DNA from: an aff. Roholtiella sp. LEGE 12411
Lineage (GTDB): Bacteria > Cyanobacteriota > Cyanobacteriia > Cyanobacteriales > Nostocaceae
Direction: 5' to 3'
Length of the DNA stretch: 54,741 bases
NCBI RefSeq assembly: GCF_015206995.1
Contig: NZ_JADEXR010000029.1
Span: 1 to 54,741, forward strand
Made by a program: the position numbers and the translations under genes
The notes under the pieces: model-generated
What the model was told of the DNA's origin: nothing
The model's database searches: none
What the model saw: only the letters and a program-made list of their open reading frames with translations
In this document: positions 8,150-18,965 of the stretch, piece by piece
Numbering within the stretch: position 1 is the first letter of the stretch
How the letters are laid out: every line of letters starts with the position of its first letter

Positions 8150-9580
8150 TTATGCCGAAATTGGCTGTCCAATGGAATGCACTTTGATTAAGCTAGTTGT
8201 TCCTGCTTTACCAATTGGGACACCAGAAGTAATCACTACCTTATCACCCTTGTTCGCTAAACCCATGTCTACAACGGTGTTCACCACATTCGTAAACATC
8301 TCTTCTGCATTGTGGACTGGTGGGATCAGCAAAGGTTCTACACCCCAGGAAAGCGCTAGTTGGCGGTAAGCAGTAACGTCAGGAGTTAGGGCAATGATAG
8401 GCGTACTCGGACGATATTTAGAAACCAGTCTCGCTGTACTTCCTGATGAAGTGTTACAAAGAATTGCTCGTGAGCCTGTTTCGTAGGCGATGCGACATAC
8501 TGCTTCTGCCACAGATTCGGTAACGCTGAGACTACCTGCTTCATGACACCAGGAATGTTTACCACCTTCATCTAAGGCCTGTTCTGTCCGCACAGCGATA
8601 TTATGCATTGTCTGGACGGCAGCGATGGGATATTGTCCCACAGCAGTCTCACCAGAGAGCATTACCGCATCTGTACCATCCAAAATGGAGTTGGCAACAT
8701 CTGTTGCTTCGGCGCGGGTAGGGTCTGGGGCGCTAATCATCGACTCCAGCATTTGCGTGGCTGTAATCACCGGTTTGCCAGCACGATTGCAACGACGAAT
8801 TATGTCTTTTTGAATCAGGGGTACTTCGTGAATTGGCATTTCTACCCCTAAATCGCCACGGGCAATCATAATGCCGTCGGCAACTTCTATGATCGCATCT
8901 AGCTGTTCTACCGCTTCTGCTCTTTCGATTTTGGCGATGACGCGAATGTTAGCACCCGCTGCTTCAATCATCCGCTGGGCAGGTTCTAAGTCTTGGGGCG
9001 ATCGCACAAAGGATACTGCCACCCAGTCTACGCCCAACTGAATCCCAAAACGCAAATCTAGTAAGTCTTTTTCGGTGATCGAACTGACGGGTAAACGAGT
9101 TTCTGGCAGGTTTACCCCTTTACGGGTGGAAATTAACCCACCAATTTTCACCTGTGCCCGAATTCTATCAGCATCGCGATCGGTAACAATCAACTTGACA
9201 CGACCATCATTAATCAAAATTTGTTCCCCCGGTCGCACCATTGCAAACAAAGTTGGCAACGGTAACGGTAGCTCATCAATACTCTCGCCTTTCTCTTGCA
9301 AAACAAAGGTAACTTCACTATCAGCTTCCACAGTTAGCCCATCAGGTGGCAAGGTTCCCAAGCGAATTTTGGGGCCACACAAGTCTTGCATGATGGCGAT
9401 CGGTTTTTGTTGCTCTTTGCTAATCTGTCTGAGGTGCTGAGCAGTTTGGGCGTGGAATTCATAAGCTCCGTGAGAAAAGTTCAGCCGTGCCATATTCATG
9501 CCAGCTTTTACTAATGCTTGTAGCTGCTCTGGTGCAGATGTAGCCGGCCCGACAGTACAAATAATTTTGGTTCGACGCAT
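8150..9580 (-). CDS. pyk: Pyruvate kinase
   Basis: Converts phosphoenolpyruvate + ADP to pyruvate + ATP, the last step of glycolysis. It has 476 residues with the classic motifs: RTKIICTVGPA at the N-terminus, ARLNFSHG near 33-40, AKIERAEAVEQ near 215 and the signature MIARGDLGVEMP near 237-248. The C-terminal domain ends normally without the extra PEP-utiliser domain found in longer cyanobacterial isoforms, so it is the short type. It lies about 150 bp upstream of tal and is followed (upstream side) by the GAPDH gene, all on the minus strand. Confidence 0.97.
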   Translation of the reverse strand: MRRTKIICTVGPATSAPEQLQALVKAGMNMARLNFSHGAYEFHAQTAQHLRQISKEQQKPIAIMQDLCGPKIRLGTLPPDGLTVEADSEVTFVLQEKGESIDELPLPLPTLFAMVRPGEQILINDGRVKLIVTDRDADRIRAQVKIGGLISTRKGVNLPETRLPVSSITEKDLLDLRFGIQLGVDWVAVSFVRSPQDLEPAQRMIEAAGANIRVIAKIERAEAVEQLDAIIEVADGIMIARGDLGVEMPIHEVPLIQKDIIRRCNRAGKPVITATQMLESMISAPDPTRAEATDVANSILDGTDAVMLSGETAVGQYPIAAVQTMHNIAVRTEQALDEGGKHSWCHEAGSLSVTESVAEAVCRIAYETGSRAILCNTSSGSTARLVSKYRPSTPIIALTPDVTAYRQLALSWGVEPLLIPPVHNAEEMFTNVVNTVVDMGLANKGDKVVITSGVPIGKAGTTSLIKVHSIGQPISA

Positions 9581-9934
9581 AGGGATTTAGGGATTTTAGG
9601 AATAACTTACGATGTGGATATCTCAAGCGATCGCCTAGGGCGCTTAGTTAATATGTGTTTCATATCACTGGTTTTCTAGGCGATATTGCGTATTTTTAAT
9701 CCTGTTTGCAGGGTGTGTACCATTTAACCCAAATCCCAAAAGTCTCTGGTCAGTCGTTAGTTCTGAGTATTTATCTTTTTGCTTCTAAACGCCAGTTAGT
9801 TGCCTCAAGTCGGACGCCCACGGCACTGCCTCCTTTAAGCCGGGGAACCCACTCAGGCAACTGGCTTTTGTAGAGACGCGTAGACGCTCAAAGAGCATCT
9901 GCTCGTAAGAGTACGCGTCCCTACTGCTGACTAA
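9581..9934. other. Intergenic region with two palindromic repeats
   Basis: The gap between gap and pyk holds an imperfect inverted repeat (9791-9805 against 9855-9865, GCCAGTT/GCCT arms) and a second hairpin GTAGAGACGCGTA / TACGCGTCCCTAC (9870-9882 and 9912-9924, one mismatch). The second sits just beyond the gap stop codon and could act as its 3' end structure. No gene is seen. Confidence 0.55.
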
Positions 9935-11444
<1,510 letters not shown>

Positions 11445-12005
11445 ATGGCGATCGCCAGTCAACCCCAACTAACTTTAGACGACTTTCTCAAACTGCCGGA
11501 AACTGAGTCAGCATCAGAATTTATTAACGGAAAAAGCATTCAAAAACCAATGCCTCAAGGTGAACATGGTCTGATCCAGACAGTTCTATCTGAAGTGATT
11601 AACGGCGTAGCCAGAAATCAAAAAATTGCTATAGCTATCACAGAATTACGTTGCACCTTCGGCGGTGCTTCTATTGTCCCTGATATAGCTGTGTTTCGCT
11701 GGGATAGAATTCCTAAAACTTCATCTGGCAGAATTGCTAATCGCTTTGAGATTCATCCCGACTGGGCAATTGAGATTCTTTCTTCAGACCAAAAGTTAAA
11801 AAAAATGTTAAGTAAATTATTTCATTGTTCGCGCAATGGAACCGAACTAGGCTGGTTAATCAACCCAGAAGATGAAAGTGTACTGGGGGTGTTTCCTGGA
11901 CAGCGAGTGGAATTATACGAAGGTGCTGATAAATTACCCTTACTTGAGGATATCGAGTTGGAACTGAAGGTTGAACAGGTTTTTGGCTGGCTGAGTTTGT
12001 CATAA
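11445..12005 (+). CDS. Uma2-family (DUF820) putative restriction-fold nuclease
   Basis: A 186-residue protein of the Uma2/DUF820 family, greatly expanded in filamentous cyanobacteria and predicted to have the PD-(D/E)XK nuclease fold. Visible features are the N-terminal LTLDDFLKLPETE, SEFINGKSIQKPMPQGEHG, the core segment SIVPDIAVFRW (with the conserved Pro-Asp) and WAIEILSSDQ (with the Glu). The cellular role is unknown. I chose the ATG at 11445, within an overlapping HIP1 (ATGGCGATCGCC), over a TTG eight codons upstream. Its TAA stop lies inside the target duplication of an inserted small element. Confidence 0.85.
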   Translation: MAIASQPQLTLDDFLKLPETESASEFINGKSIQKPMPQGEHGLIQTVLSEVINGVARNQKIAIAITELRCTFGGASIVPDIAVFRWDRIPKTSSGRIANRFEIHPDWAIEILSSDQKLKKMLSKLFHCSRNGTELGWLINPEDESVLGVFPGQRVELYEGADKLPLLEDIELELKVEQVFGWLSLS

Positions 12006-12006
12006 A

Positions 12007-12130
12007 CAGGACTTACGCAAGTGTCACAAAAATCTCAATTTTTTGTTTGTAGTGAGGACTTTAGTCCTCAAAATAAGGACTAAAGTCCTTACTACGAACT
12101 TAAAATAATATGCCAGTTGCGTAAGTCCTG
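12007..12130. mobile_element. 124-bp inverted-repeat element with 5-bp target duplication
   Basis: Ends CAGGACTTACGCAAGTG (12007-12023) and CAGTTGCGTAAGTCCTG (12114-12130) are 17-bp inverted repeats with one mismatch, flanked on both sides by ATAAA (12002-12006 and 12131-12135). The interior folds as a second hairpin around GTAGTGAGGACTTTAGTCCT and its complement. There is no coding capacity. The left ATAAA contains the stop codon of the preceding gene. Confidence 0.85.
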
Positions 12131-12133
12131 ATA

Positions 12134-12151
12134 AAAAAGCGATCGCTTTTT
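12134..12151. terminator. HIP1-centred palindrome with T-run
   Basis: AAAAAGCGATCGCTTTTT is a perfect 18-bp palindrome, shaped like a short bidirectional terminator. The inserted element now separates it from the Uma2 stop codon. Confidence 0.4.
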
Positions 12152-12446
12152 CTATTTGAAATCATCCTTTTTTATTAGTCTTTTGTTCTTATAAATGACC
12201 AAATACCCACCCAAATACATTTATAAATATTACGCCCGTTTTTGTGAGAAACTATCAGAAACTAGAGAATGTAATATTTATAATTTTACGCATTGTAAAG
12301 CAGCAAATCTTATAAATGCTTAAATAGTAATTATGGCAGTTGTGTGGTGAAAAAGTTTGGATTTATTAAGTCTATTGTAGAAACTAGATAGTGCAGCCCA
12401 AATTGGTGTATTGGCTCCGACAAAAAAATGTGTATGCCGTACTTTT
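12152..12446. other. AT-rich intergenic region
   Basis: This 295-bp gap before the small membrane protein contains no gene or clear structure that I can see. Confidence 0.4.
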
Positions 12447-12638
12447 ATGGAAAATCAAATGAGTTTTATTGTCAAACTGCTTCTACTCTCAGCTTTGCTA
12501 TCACTATTAATTAAGTATGCAACTCCAAGTTTAGTAATTCCGGCTACAGCAATCAACGCGCTAATTATAGTTTTATTGCCGCCAGTGATTATGGCGATCG
12601 CTTTATTATGGCGATTCCAAGCACACAAACAAAATTAA
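12447..12638 (+). CDS. Small membrane protein
   Basis: A 63-residue protein with two hydrophobic spans (SFIVKLLLLSALLSLLIKYA and NALIIVLLPPVIMAIALLW) and a short basic tail. The start is the ATG at 12447 (MENQMSFIVK) or the second ATG at 12459; an upstream TTG extension is not hydrophobic and looks non-coding. It sits about 90 bp upstream of an AI-2E-type transporter gene in the same direction and may be co-transcribed. The family is unknown; small two-span proteins of this kind are common in cyanobacteria. Confidence 0.6.
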   Translation: MENQMSFIVKLLLLSALLSLLIKYATPSLVIPATAINALIIVLLPPVIMAIALLWRFQAHKQN

Positions 12639-12729
12639 CTCAAATCATCTAGACTGAAGTTGCTAAAATCAGCTAACCTAGCTGAATTGTCTGGAAATTG
12701 CATCTCGCCAATTATTGGGAGTCAGTCTT

Positions 12730-13863
12730 GTGAACCTTGGTCAATGGATCGGTTTAATCGCCATAGTTCTGTCTTTATACATCTTGTGGCAAATTCGGGA
12801 AGTGCTTTTGCTGATGTTTGCCGCAGTTGTATTAGCCACAACCTTAAATCGTCTAGCAAAACGGTTTCAACGCTCAGGGATGACGCGTGGATTCGCTGTA
12901 CTCCTATCAGTGGCTATCTTTTTTGCTGGCGTCGTGGGTTTTTTCTGGCTGATTGTGCCACCTTTTGCACAGCAGTTCCAAGAACTAACGTATCGAGTCC
13001 CACAGGGGTTTGAGCGCTTTAATAATTGGCTGGACGCACTCAGAACTCGTATTCCTAATCAGTTGGTTCCCTATATCCCAGATATTAACAGCCTCATTCA
13101 ACAAGCACAGCCCATTATCAATCGGGCGCTGGGAAACTCTTTCGCCTTTGTCTCTGGTTCATTAGAAGTCCTGCTCAAAGTTTTGCTAGTGCTGGTTTTA
13201 ACCGGAATGATTTTAGCTGATCCTATAGCTTACCGGAAAGTATTTATACGTCTGTTTCCTTCGTTTTATCGTCGGCGGGTAGAAGGGATTTTAGATAAAT
13301 GCGAAGTCTCTTTGGAGGGATGGATAACAGGCGCTTTTATTGCCATGAGTGTAGTGGCATTGATGAGCGTGGTTGGCTTATCAGTTTTGGGTGTAAAGGC
13401 AGCATTGGCTTTAGGAATTTTAGCAGGATTTTTGAACTTAATTCCTAACTTGGGGCCGACTTTAAGCGTAGTACCAGCAATGGCGATCGCATTGTTAGAT
13501 AGTCCCTGGAAAGTCGTTGCTGTCTTGATTCTCTACTTGATTATTCAACAGGTTGAGAGCAATTTCATCACGCCCATCGTTATGGCGCATCAAGTTTCAT
13601 TGCTACCAGCTGTGACTTTAATTGCCCAGCTATTTTTTGTTACTTTCTTTGGCTTTTTAGGATTATTTCTAGCGTTACCACTGACTGTTGTTGCCAAAAT
13701 TTGGATGCAAGAAGTTTTAATTAAAGATGTTTTAGATGAATGGGGAAATAATCATCGAAAAGATACTGAGTTGGTGATCGTTTCTGAATCTCCCACATCT
13801 GATAAATTTACCAAAGTCAATGACCCTTGGGAGGCAGAAAGTTCCGTTAGTGATGATGAGTAG
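12730..13863 (+). CDS. AI-2E family (PerM-like) transporter
   Basis: An integral membrane protein of the AI-2E/PerM superfamily, proposed to move small molecules or ions across the cytoplasmic membrane; the substrate here is unknown. About 377 residues with hydrophobic segments near residues 8-45, 60-85, 145-165, 205-240, 245-265 and 290-330. Family features include an N-terminal pair of spans, a long middle soluble region (VPQGFERFNNWLDALRTRIP) and the C-terminal AGFLNLIPNLGP...QQVESNFITPIVM segment. I chose the GTG at 12730 because GGGAG lies 8 nt upstream; a TTG at 12715 lacks such a site. The C-terminal 45 residues are acidic and polar. Confidence 0.9.
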   Translation: MNLGQWIGLIAIVLSLYILWQIREVLLLMFAAVVLATTLNRLAKRFQRSGMTRGFAVLLSVAIFFAGVVGFFWLIVPPFAQQFQELTYRVPQGFERFNNWLDALRTRIPNQLVPYIPDINSLIQQAQPIINRALGNSFAFVSGSLEVLLKVLLVLVLTGMILADPIAYRKVFIRLFPSFYRRRVEGILDKCEVSLEGWITGAFIAMSVVALMSVVGLSVLGVKAALALGILAGFLNLIPNLGPTLSVVPAMAIALLDSPWKVVAVLILYLIIQQVESNFITPIVMAHQVSLLPAVTLIAQLFFVTFFGFLGLFLALPLTVVAKIWMQEVLIKDVLDEWGNNHRKDTELVIVSESPTSDKFTKVNDPWEAESSVSDDE

Positions 13864-14037
13864 CAGATGGATGATATTCTTACCAGTCTGCGGTTCGTTA
13901 AAAAAATAACTTAAGAGTCCTAACCTTAGAGGTTGTTTGAAAATTCCTCGGCAAATAGAATTTGCTACTACACAACCAAAGTCCACCTCCGTATTTTCAT
14001 AAAACTTTATTTATCGTCATCATTACCACACCATGTC

Positions 14038-14727
14038 ATGACGCGTCGCCACACAATCCTAGGTCTTAGCGCTGTTGCACTGTCCTTAATACTCAAACGT
14101 TTATACAATCATGAAACTGAAGAAAAGCAAGCAGTAGAACCTGTAAAGCAACCTGAACAATCTCTGTCTACAAATGAACAGAGTTTAGCTTCAATCGATG
14201 CAACTGATATTCCTGCTACTAAAGCAGCGATTTGGTCTATTCTTCAGCAGGGAAAAGGCTACGTGGTGCTCATGCGTCATGCTTTAGCACCAGGAATTGG
14301 CGATCCACCTGATTTTCGACTAAATGATTGCTCTACACAAAGAAATCTATCGGATGAAGGTAAAAAACAGGCAATACGAACTGGAAAAGCATTTAAAAGT
14401 CGGAATATTCAAGTTTCTAGAGTTTTATCAAGCCAGTGGTGTCGCTGCTTAGAAACGGCAAAGCTAATGAATTTGGGTGCAGTTGAGCCTTTTTCAGCGC
14501 TGAATTCTTTTTTCCTCAATCACGCAACAGAATTTAAGCAAACTGCACAAGTGCGTCAATTTATTTTGAATAACCGTAACACTCCGGGTGTAATTGTGAT
14601 GATCACCCACGAGGTTAATATTAGAGCGATCGCCAGTGATATTTACCCCGAATCTGGAGAATCAGTAGTGTTACGAGCTAATCAAAAAAACAAAATAGAG
14701 GTGGTTGGACAAATTAAAGCTATTTGA
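14038..14727 (+). CDS. Histidine phosphatase superfamily protein, membrane-anchored
   Basis: A 229-residue protein. The start at 14038 (MTRRHTILGLSAVALSLILK) gives a signal anchor with paired arginines; frames upstream lack support. Residues 75-90 carry VLMRHALAPG, the phospho-acceptor RH motif of the phosphoglycerate-mutase-like/SixA clan. SSQWCRCLETA and MITHEVNIRAI supply the other conserved Arg and the second His. It probably removes phosphate from an unknown substrate outside the cytoplasm. The canonical RHG is RHA here. It converges on the phosphoketolase gene, with a hairpin between them. Confidence 0.85.
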   Translation: MTRRHTILGLSAVALSLILKRLYNHETEEKQAVEPVKQPEQSLSTNEQSLASIDATDIPATKAAIWSILQQGKGYVVLMRHALAPGIGDPPDFRLNDCSTQRNLSDEGKKQAIRTGKAFKSRNIQVSRVLSSQWCRCLETAKLMNLGAVEPFSALNSFFLNHATEFKQTAQVRQFILNNRNTPGVIVMITHEVNIRAIASDIYPESGESVVLRANQKNKIEVVGQIKAI

Positions 14728-14742
14728 CACTCCAGGAAATTG

Positions 14743-14788
14743 AGGGGATGCGGGGAAAATATTTCTCAAAATCTCCCTGCATCTCCCT
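14743..14788. terminator. Hairpin between convergent genes
   Basis: AGGGGATGCGGGGA (from 14743) pairs with TCCCTGCATCTCCCT (to 14788) with one bulge and one wobble. It lies between the convergent histidine phosphatase and phosphoketolase genes and could terminate both. Confidence 0.5.
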
Positions 14789-14803
14789 GTGTCAGTTTCT
14801 TCT

Positions 14804-17185
14804 TCAGTAGGGCCACTTCCAGTTACGAACTTCTGGCATATCCTCCCCGTACTTCTCAATGTAGTGCTTATGTTCGATTAGCTTATCTTGCAACTGCTGC
14901 TTGATATAAGCTGCCCTATACCCTAATTTTGGTACGCGATCAATTACATCCATCACCAAGTGGAAGCGATCAAGATCGTTAAGAACAACCATATCAAAGG
15001 GGGTAGTGGTGGTTCCCTCCTCCTTATAGCCACGCACATGCAAGTTCTTGTGATTGGTGTGGCGATAGGTTAAGCGATGAATCAGCCAGGGATAACCATG
15101 AAAGGCGAAAATTATGGGTTTGTCGGTGGTAAAAATTGTGTCGAAATCTTTGGCGCTCAAACCGTGTGGATGCTCACTTTTCGGCTGTAGTGTCATCAAA
15201 TCGACTACGTTCACTACCCGCACCTTTAAGTCAAGAAAGTGCTGACGCAGGATATCTACAGCAGCCAAGGTTTCTAAAGTAGGAGTATCGCCAGCACAAG
15301 CCAGCACCACATCTGGTTCACTGCCTTGGTCATTGCTTGCCCATTCCCAGATCCCAATACCTTTGGTACAGTGTTTAATGGCAGCGTCCATGTTGAGGTA
15401 TTGCAATGCTGGTTGCTTTCCAGCAACGATGACGTTGATATAGTTGCGACTTCTTAAGCAGTGGTTAGTTACCGATAGCAGAGTGTTGGCATCGGGGGGA
15501 AGATATACACGAACGATCTCTGCTTTTTTATTGACCACATGATCGATAAATCCAGGGTCTTGGTGAGAAAAACCATTGTGGTCTTGTCGCCAAACGTGGG
15601 AGGTGAGCAGGTAGTTGAGGGACGCAATTGGTCTGCGCCAGGGAATATCAAGGGTAGTCTTCAGCCACTTAGCATGTTGGTTAAACATGGAGTCAATAAT
15701 GTGGATGAACGCTTCATAGCAAGAGAAAAACCCGTGGCGTCCTGTGAGGAGATAGCCCTCTAACCAACCTTGACAGCTAGTTTCGCTGAGGATTTCCATC
15801 ACCCGACCATTGGGAGATAGGTGTTCGTCTTCCGGGAGAATCTTGCTAACCCAAGTCCGTTCTGTGACTTCAAACACAGCATCTAAGCGATTTGATTGGG
15901 TTTCATCGGGGCCGAAGATCCGGAAATTGCGGCTTTCCTGGTTAAGTCGCATGACATCCCGCAATAATTTTGCTGTCACCTTGGTAGCTTCAGCTTCAAT
16001 TTTGCCTGGTTGGGGAACATCTACGGCATAGTCTTGAAAGTTGGGCATCTTCAGGTCGCGTAGTAAGATACCACCATTAGCATGGGGATTGTCACCCATA
16101 CGTCGATGTCCTTGGGGAACTAGTTCTGCTAATTCGGGAATCAATTTGCCATTCTTATCGAAGAGTTCTTCTGGTTTGTAACTCTTCATCCACTCTTCTA
16201 GGAGTTTTAGATGTTCTGGCTTTTTGGCTATTTCACCAAAGGGAACTTGGTGCGATCGCCAATAATCTTCGGTTTTTTTCCCATCAACTTCCTTGGGCCC
16301 TGTCCAACCTTTAGGGGTTCTCAGAACAATCATCGGCCACTGAGGACGTTCGGTGAAACCATGTACACGCGCTTCCCTCTGAATGCTTTGAATTTGAGCG
16401 ATCGCTGTGTCTAAAGTCGCCGCCATCTGTTGATGCACATCTGTGGGATCGGAGCCTTCCACAAAGTACGGTTTGTAACCATAGCCGATAAATAGACTCT
16501 CTAATTCCTCATGACTTACCCGTGCTAATACCGTTGGGTTGGCAATTTTATAACCATTCAGGTGCAGAATGGGCAGTACAGCACCATCACCCACAGGATT
16601 GAGAAACTTGTTGGAATGCCAGCTAGTGGCTAAAGCGCCTGTTTCTGCTTCACCGTCACCAACAACAGCAGCAACAATCAAGTCCGGGTTATCGAAAGCA
16701 GCACCGTAGGCGTGGACGAGTGCGTAACCTAATTCACCGCCTTCGTGGATGGAACCGGGAGTTTCTGGTGCAGCGTGGCTAGGAATACCACCCGGAAAAG
16801 AAAATTGTTTGAAGAGTTTCTTGATTCCCTCAGCATCCTGGGAAATATTCGGGTAGTACTCGCTGTAGGTTCCCTCTAAGTAGGTGTTGGCTACCAATCC
16901 AGGGCCTCCATGACCTGGCCCAGCAATGTAGATCGTGTTCAGGTCATATTTTTTGATTACCCGATTCAGGTGAACATAAATGAAGTTCAGCCCTGGTGTT
17001 GTTCCCCAGTGACCCAGGAGTCTGGGTTTGACGTGTTCTAACTTTAGCGGTTCTAAGAGTAGTGGATTGTCAAGTAGATATATTTGACCAACTGAAAGAT
17101 AGTTTGCAGCACGCCAGTAGGCGTTTATCTTACGCAATTCCTCATCTGTTAAAAGCTTTGTTTGTGGAGTCGTTGCTAATGTCAT
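14804..17185 (-). CDS. xfp: Phosphoketolase (xylulose 5-phosphate/fructose 6-phosphate)
   Basis: A thiamine-diphosphate enzyme that splits xylulose 5-phosphate or fructose 6-phosphate to acetyl phosphate plus a triose or tetrose phosphate. The 793-residue length is typical. Signatures include [17 protein letters not shown] (about 60-76), [20 protein letters not shown] (about 88-107), the thiamine-binding [19 protein letters not shown] (about 178-196) and [13 protein letters not shown] (about 548-560). The ATG at 17185 has GGAG seven bases upstream. Together with ackA it makes a carbon-saving acetate/ATP bypass of glycolysis. Family members act on either or both substrates; the sequence alone does not settle which. 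Confidence 0.96.
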   Translation of the reverse strand: MTLATTPQTKLLTDEELRKINAYWRAANYLSVGQIYLLDNPLLLEPLKLEHVKPRLLGHWGTTPGLNFIYVHLNRVIKKYDLNTIYIAGPGHGGPGLVANTYLEGTYSEYYPNISQDAEGIKKLFKQFSFPGGIPSHAAPETPGSIHEGGELGYALVHAYGAAFDNPDLIVAAVVGDGEAETGALATSWHSNKFLNPVGDGAVLPILHLNGYKIANPTVLARVSHEELESLFIGYGYKPYFVEGSDPTDVHQQMAATLDTAIAQIQSIQREARVHGFTERPQWPMIVLRTPKGWTGPKEVDGKKTEDYWRSHQVPFGEIAKKPEHLKLLEEWMKSYKPEELFDKNGKLIPELAELVPQGHRRMGDNPHANGGILLRDLKMPNFQDYAVDVPQPGKIEAEATKVTAKLLRDVMRLNQESRNFRIFGPDETQSNRLDAVFEVTERTWVSKILPEDEHLSPNGRVMEILSETSCQGWLEGYLLTGRHGFFSCYEAFIHIIDSMFNQHAKWLKTTLDIPWRRPIASLNYLLTSHVWRQDHNGFSHQDPGFIDHVVNKKAEIVRVYLPPDANTLLSVTNHCLRSRNYINVIVAGKQPALQYLNMDAAIKHCTKGIGIWEWASNDQGSEPDVVLACAGDTPTLETLAAVDILRQHFLDLKVRVVNVVDLMTLQPKSEHPHGLSAKDFDTIFTTDKPIIFAFHGYPWLIHRLTYRHTNHKNLHVRGYKEEGTTTTPFDMVVLNDLDRFHLVMDVIDRVPKLGYRAAYIKQQLQDKLIEHKHYIEKYGEDMPEVRNWKWPY

Positions 17186-17569
17186 TTCGGCACTCCATTA
17201 CAAAAAGGATTTTGACTAGTTCATCAGTAAGCAATTATACTTTTTTTCTAGATTATGGACATCTAACCAATGATGAATTTTCCAGCCTTTGTGACTAAAT
17301 TCTTTCGAGCTTGGTTGTAATTTTTGTAGGTTGGGCAATGTTTAGAGGTATTTTCTTTAGTTTCATTTATTTATTGATAAATCAAGTTACTTTGTCGTGA
17401 AATTATGAATTATGAATTATGTAAATTGATAGTTGAAAACCTTTCAATTTCGCTGATGATTTCAAAATAACGATTTTGTAAAAGCTTAGAAAGTTTTATA
17501 GGAAAATGTGATTTTTTGATTCGCATCAAACGTGAATTATTTATTAATAATTAATTGGACAGTATTTGT
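17186..17569. other. Intergenic region with short heptamer array
   Basis: An AT-rich gap between xfp and the second Uma2 gene. It contains AATTATG x3 at 17401-17421. No gene is seen. Confidence 0.5.
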
Positions 17570-18190
17570 TTAAGTTGAAATATTACCCGCTTGAAAAATC
17601 TGTTGAGCAGTTAGATTTAACTCTGGAAATGTTGGGGACTGGATATGGTCTTTATCCCGAAACTTACTAACTTGATACTCACCTTCATCCAAAGAACAAA
17701 CTAAGATCGTAGGCTGTTTTGGTTTGCCAATAAACTCCCTACCGCCCAAAGCACTATAATCAATAATCCAATATTCAGGAATTCCTATTTCCTCATAATC
17801 TGCGTATTTTTTGAGATAATCATCACGCCAATTTGTACTAACAACTTCAACAATTATAGGAATTGATGCAGGTTGAATAACAGTAGATTCTTTTTTCCAC
17901 AGAGGTTCATTTATCAAATTAGGGCGATTCAACAACAGTACATCTGGCGAGTAACCTGATTCATTTGCAGGTGGTTTGACTAATGCTGTCTTGGGTATGA
18001 AGTATGGGAGATTTAAACGGATACATTCTCTAGTCAGTTCAAAAGCTAAAAATCCTGTTAACTCTTCATGATCTCCTACAGGTTGAGGCATTTTAACAAT
18101 TGTTCCATTGTGCAATTCATAGCGTTCGTTCTCTGGCTTCCAGTTGATAAATTCTTCAAAAGTTACGATTTTTGGTAAAGCTTGAGTCAT
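17570..18190 (-). CDS. Uma2-family (DUF820) putative restriction-fold nuclease
   Basis: A 206-residue Uma2/DUF820 protein, the second in this window. It shows the usual order: VTFEEFINWKPENERYELHNG, VKMPQPVGDHEEL, SGYSPDVLLLNR (conserved Pro-Asp), IPIIVEVVSTNWRDD (conserved Glu) and the late YADYEEIGIPEYWIIDY. These residues build the PD-(D/E)XK-like site, so nuclease activity is predicted but the biological role is unknown. It is monocistronic in appearance, followed on its 5' side by rimM on the same strand. Confidence 0.88.
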   Translation of the reverse strand: MTQALPKIVTFEEFINWKPENERYELHNGTIVKMPQPVGDHEELTGFLAFELTRECIRLNLPYFIPKTALVKPPANESGYSPDVLLLNRPNLINEPLWKKESTVIQPASIPIIVEVVSTNWRDDYLKKYADYEEIGIPEYWIIDYSALGGREFIGKPKQPTILVCSLDEGEYQVSKFRDKDHIQSPTFPELNLTAQQIFQAGNIST

Positions 18191-18271
18191 TTTCCAGTCT
18201 CCAAAATTTTGGTTAACGATTTCAGTTCAAATGTGTTTGTTACTAGCTAGACGCAGATCAATTATAATGAC

Positions 18272-18859
18272 CTAACTGTTAATTTCCAATAATCCCGGCG
18301 GTGGTGTAATTTCAATGCGACCAGCTGGCAAATCTACCACAGGTGCGATCGCTTTCACAAACGGAATCAAAACAGTCTTTTGTTTTTGATCATTTGTCAT
18401 TTGTCCTTTGTCATGAGCAAATGATGGGTGCAATTCCACTTCTAATAAATCATTCCCGGCGGCGATGATATCTACTACTTTGCCCACGAGTTCGCCGGAT
18501 GTTTGCATGAAAACTTCCAAGCCCATCAAATCGAGGACATGATATTCGTCTTCACCTAATTGCGGGCGATCGCTGGCTGATACCATTAACTTACAACCGC
18601 GTAATGCCTCTGCCTGGTCGCAATTTTCTACACCAGCTAACTTGAGAACATACAAGTTTTTACCATTGATGTAACGTCCTGCTAATAATTCGATAGATTG
18701 CGGTTTAGTCTCACCAGGGCGTAATAACCAACGTTTCCCTGGGACTTCAAACCGTTCAGGAAAATCGGACTCAGGATAAACCCGCACCTCCCCAGACAAT
18801 CCTTGAGGTGCAACAATCTTCCCAATTTCTAACCATTCATCAGATTTGTCATTTGTCAT
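18272..18859 (-). CDS. rimM: Ribosome maturation factor RimM
   Basis: RimM binds the 30S head (ribosomal protein S19) during 16S rRNA processing. The protein has 195 residues: an N-terminal RimM barrel ([29 protein letters not shown]) and a C-terminal PRC-barrel-like domain ([24 protein letters not shown] ... [16 protein letters not shown]). Two features are odd. The start codon and first residues (MTNDKS) come from a heptamer array that also replaces the Shine-Dalgarno region. Inside the second domain, the segment DKGQMTN (18392-18412) is exactly three heptamers of the same kind, an in-frame 21-bp addition. No other in-frame start lies ahead of the conserved WLEIGKI. Confidence 0.93.
   Translation of the reverse strand: MTNDKSDEWLEIGKIVAPQGLSGEVRVYPESDFPERFEVPGKRWLLRPGETKPQSIELLAGRYINGKNLYVLKLAGVENCDQAEALRGCKLMVSASDRPQLGEDEYHVLDLMGLEVFMQTSGELVGKVVDIIAAGNDLLEVELHPSFAHDKGQMTNDQKQKTVLIPFVKAIAPVVDLPAGRIEITPPPGLLEINS
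18392..18412. repeat. Three heptamers inside rimM
   Basis: ATTTGTC, ATTTGTC, CTTTGTC in tandem (plus strand). Seven codons, in frame, between two conserved parts of the RimM C-terminal domain. Confidence 0.85.
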
Positions 18860-18899
18860 TTGTCATTTGTCAAGGGTCAAGGGTCAAGGGTCAAGGGTC
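18844..18899. repeat. Heptamer arrays (ATTTGTC)x4 and (AAGGGTC)x4 over the rimM start
   Basis: Eight heptamers in one phase covering 56 bp. The rimM ATG (18857-18859, minus strand) lies within the first array. On the minus strand the region reads as repeated GACCCTT then GACAAAT, with no Shine-Dalgarno. Confidence 0.92.
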
Positions 18900-18965
18900 A
18901 AGAGTTAGGAAGCACAGAGAGCGGCAGATCTAAAAAACTTACTGCAACTCCCCCACTCTCCCAAA

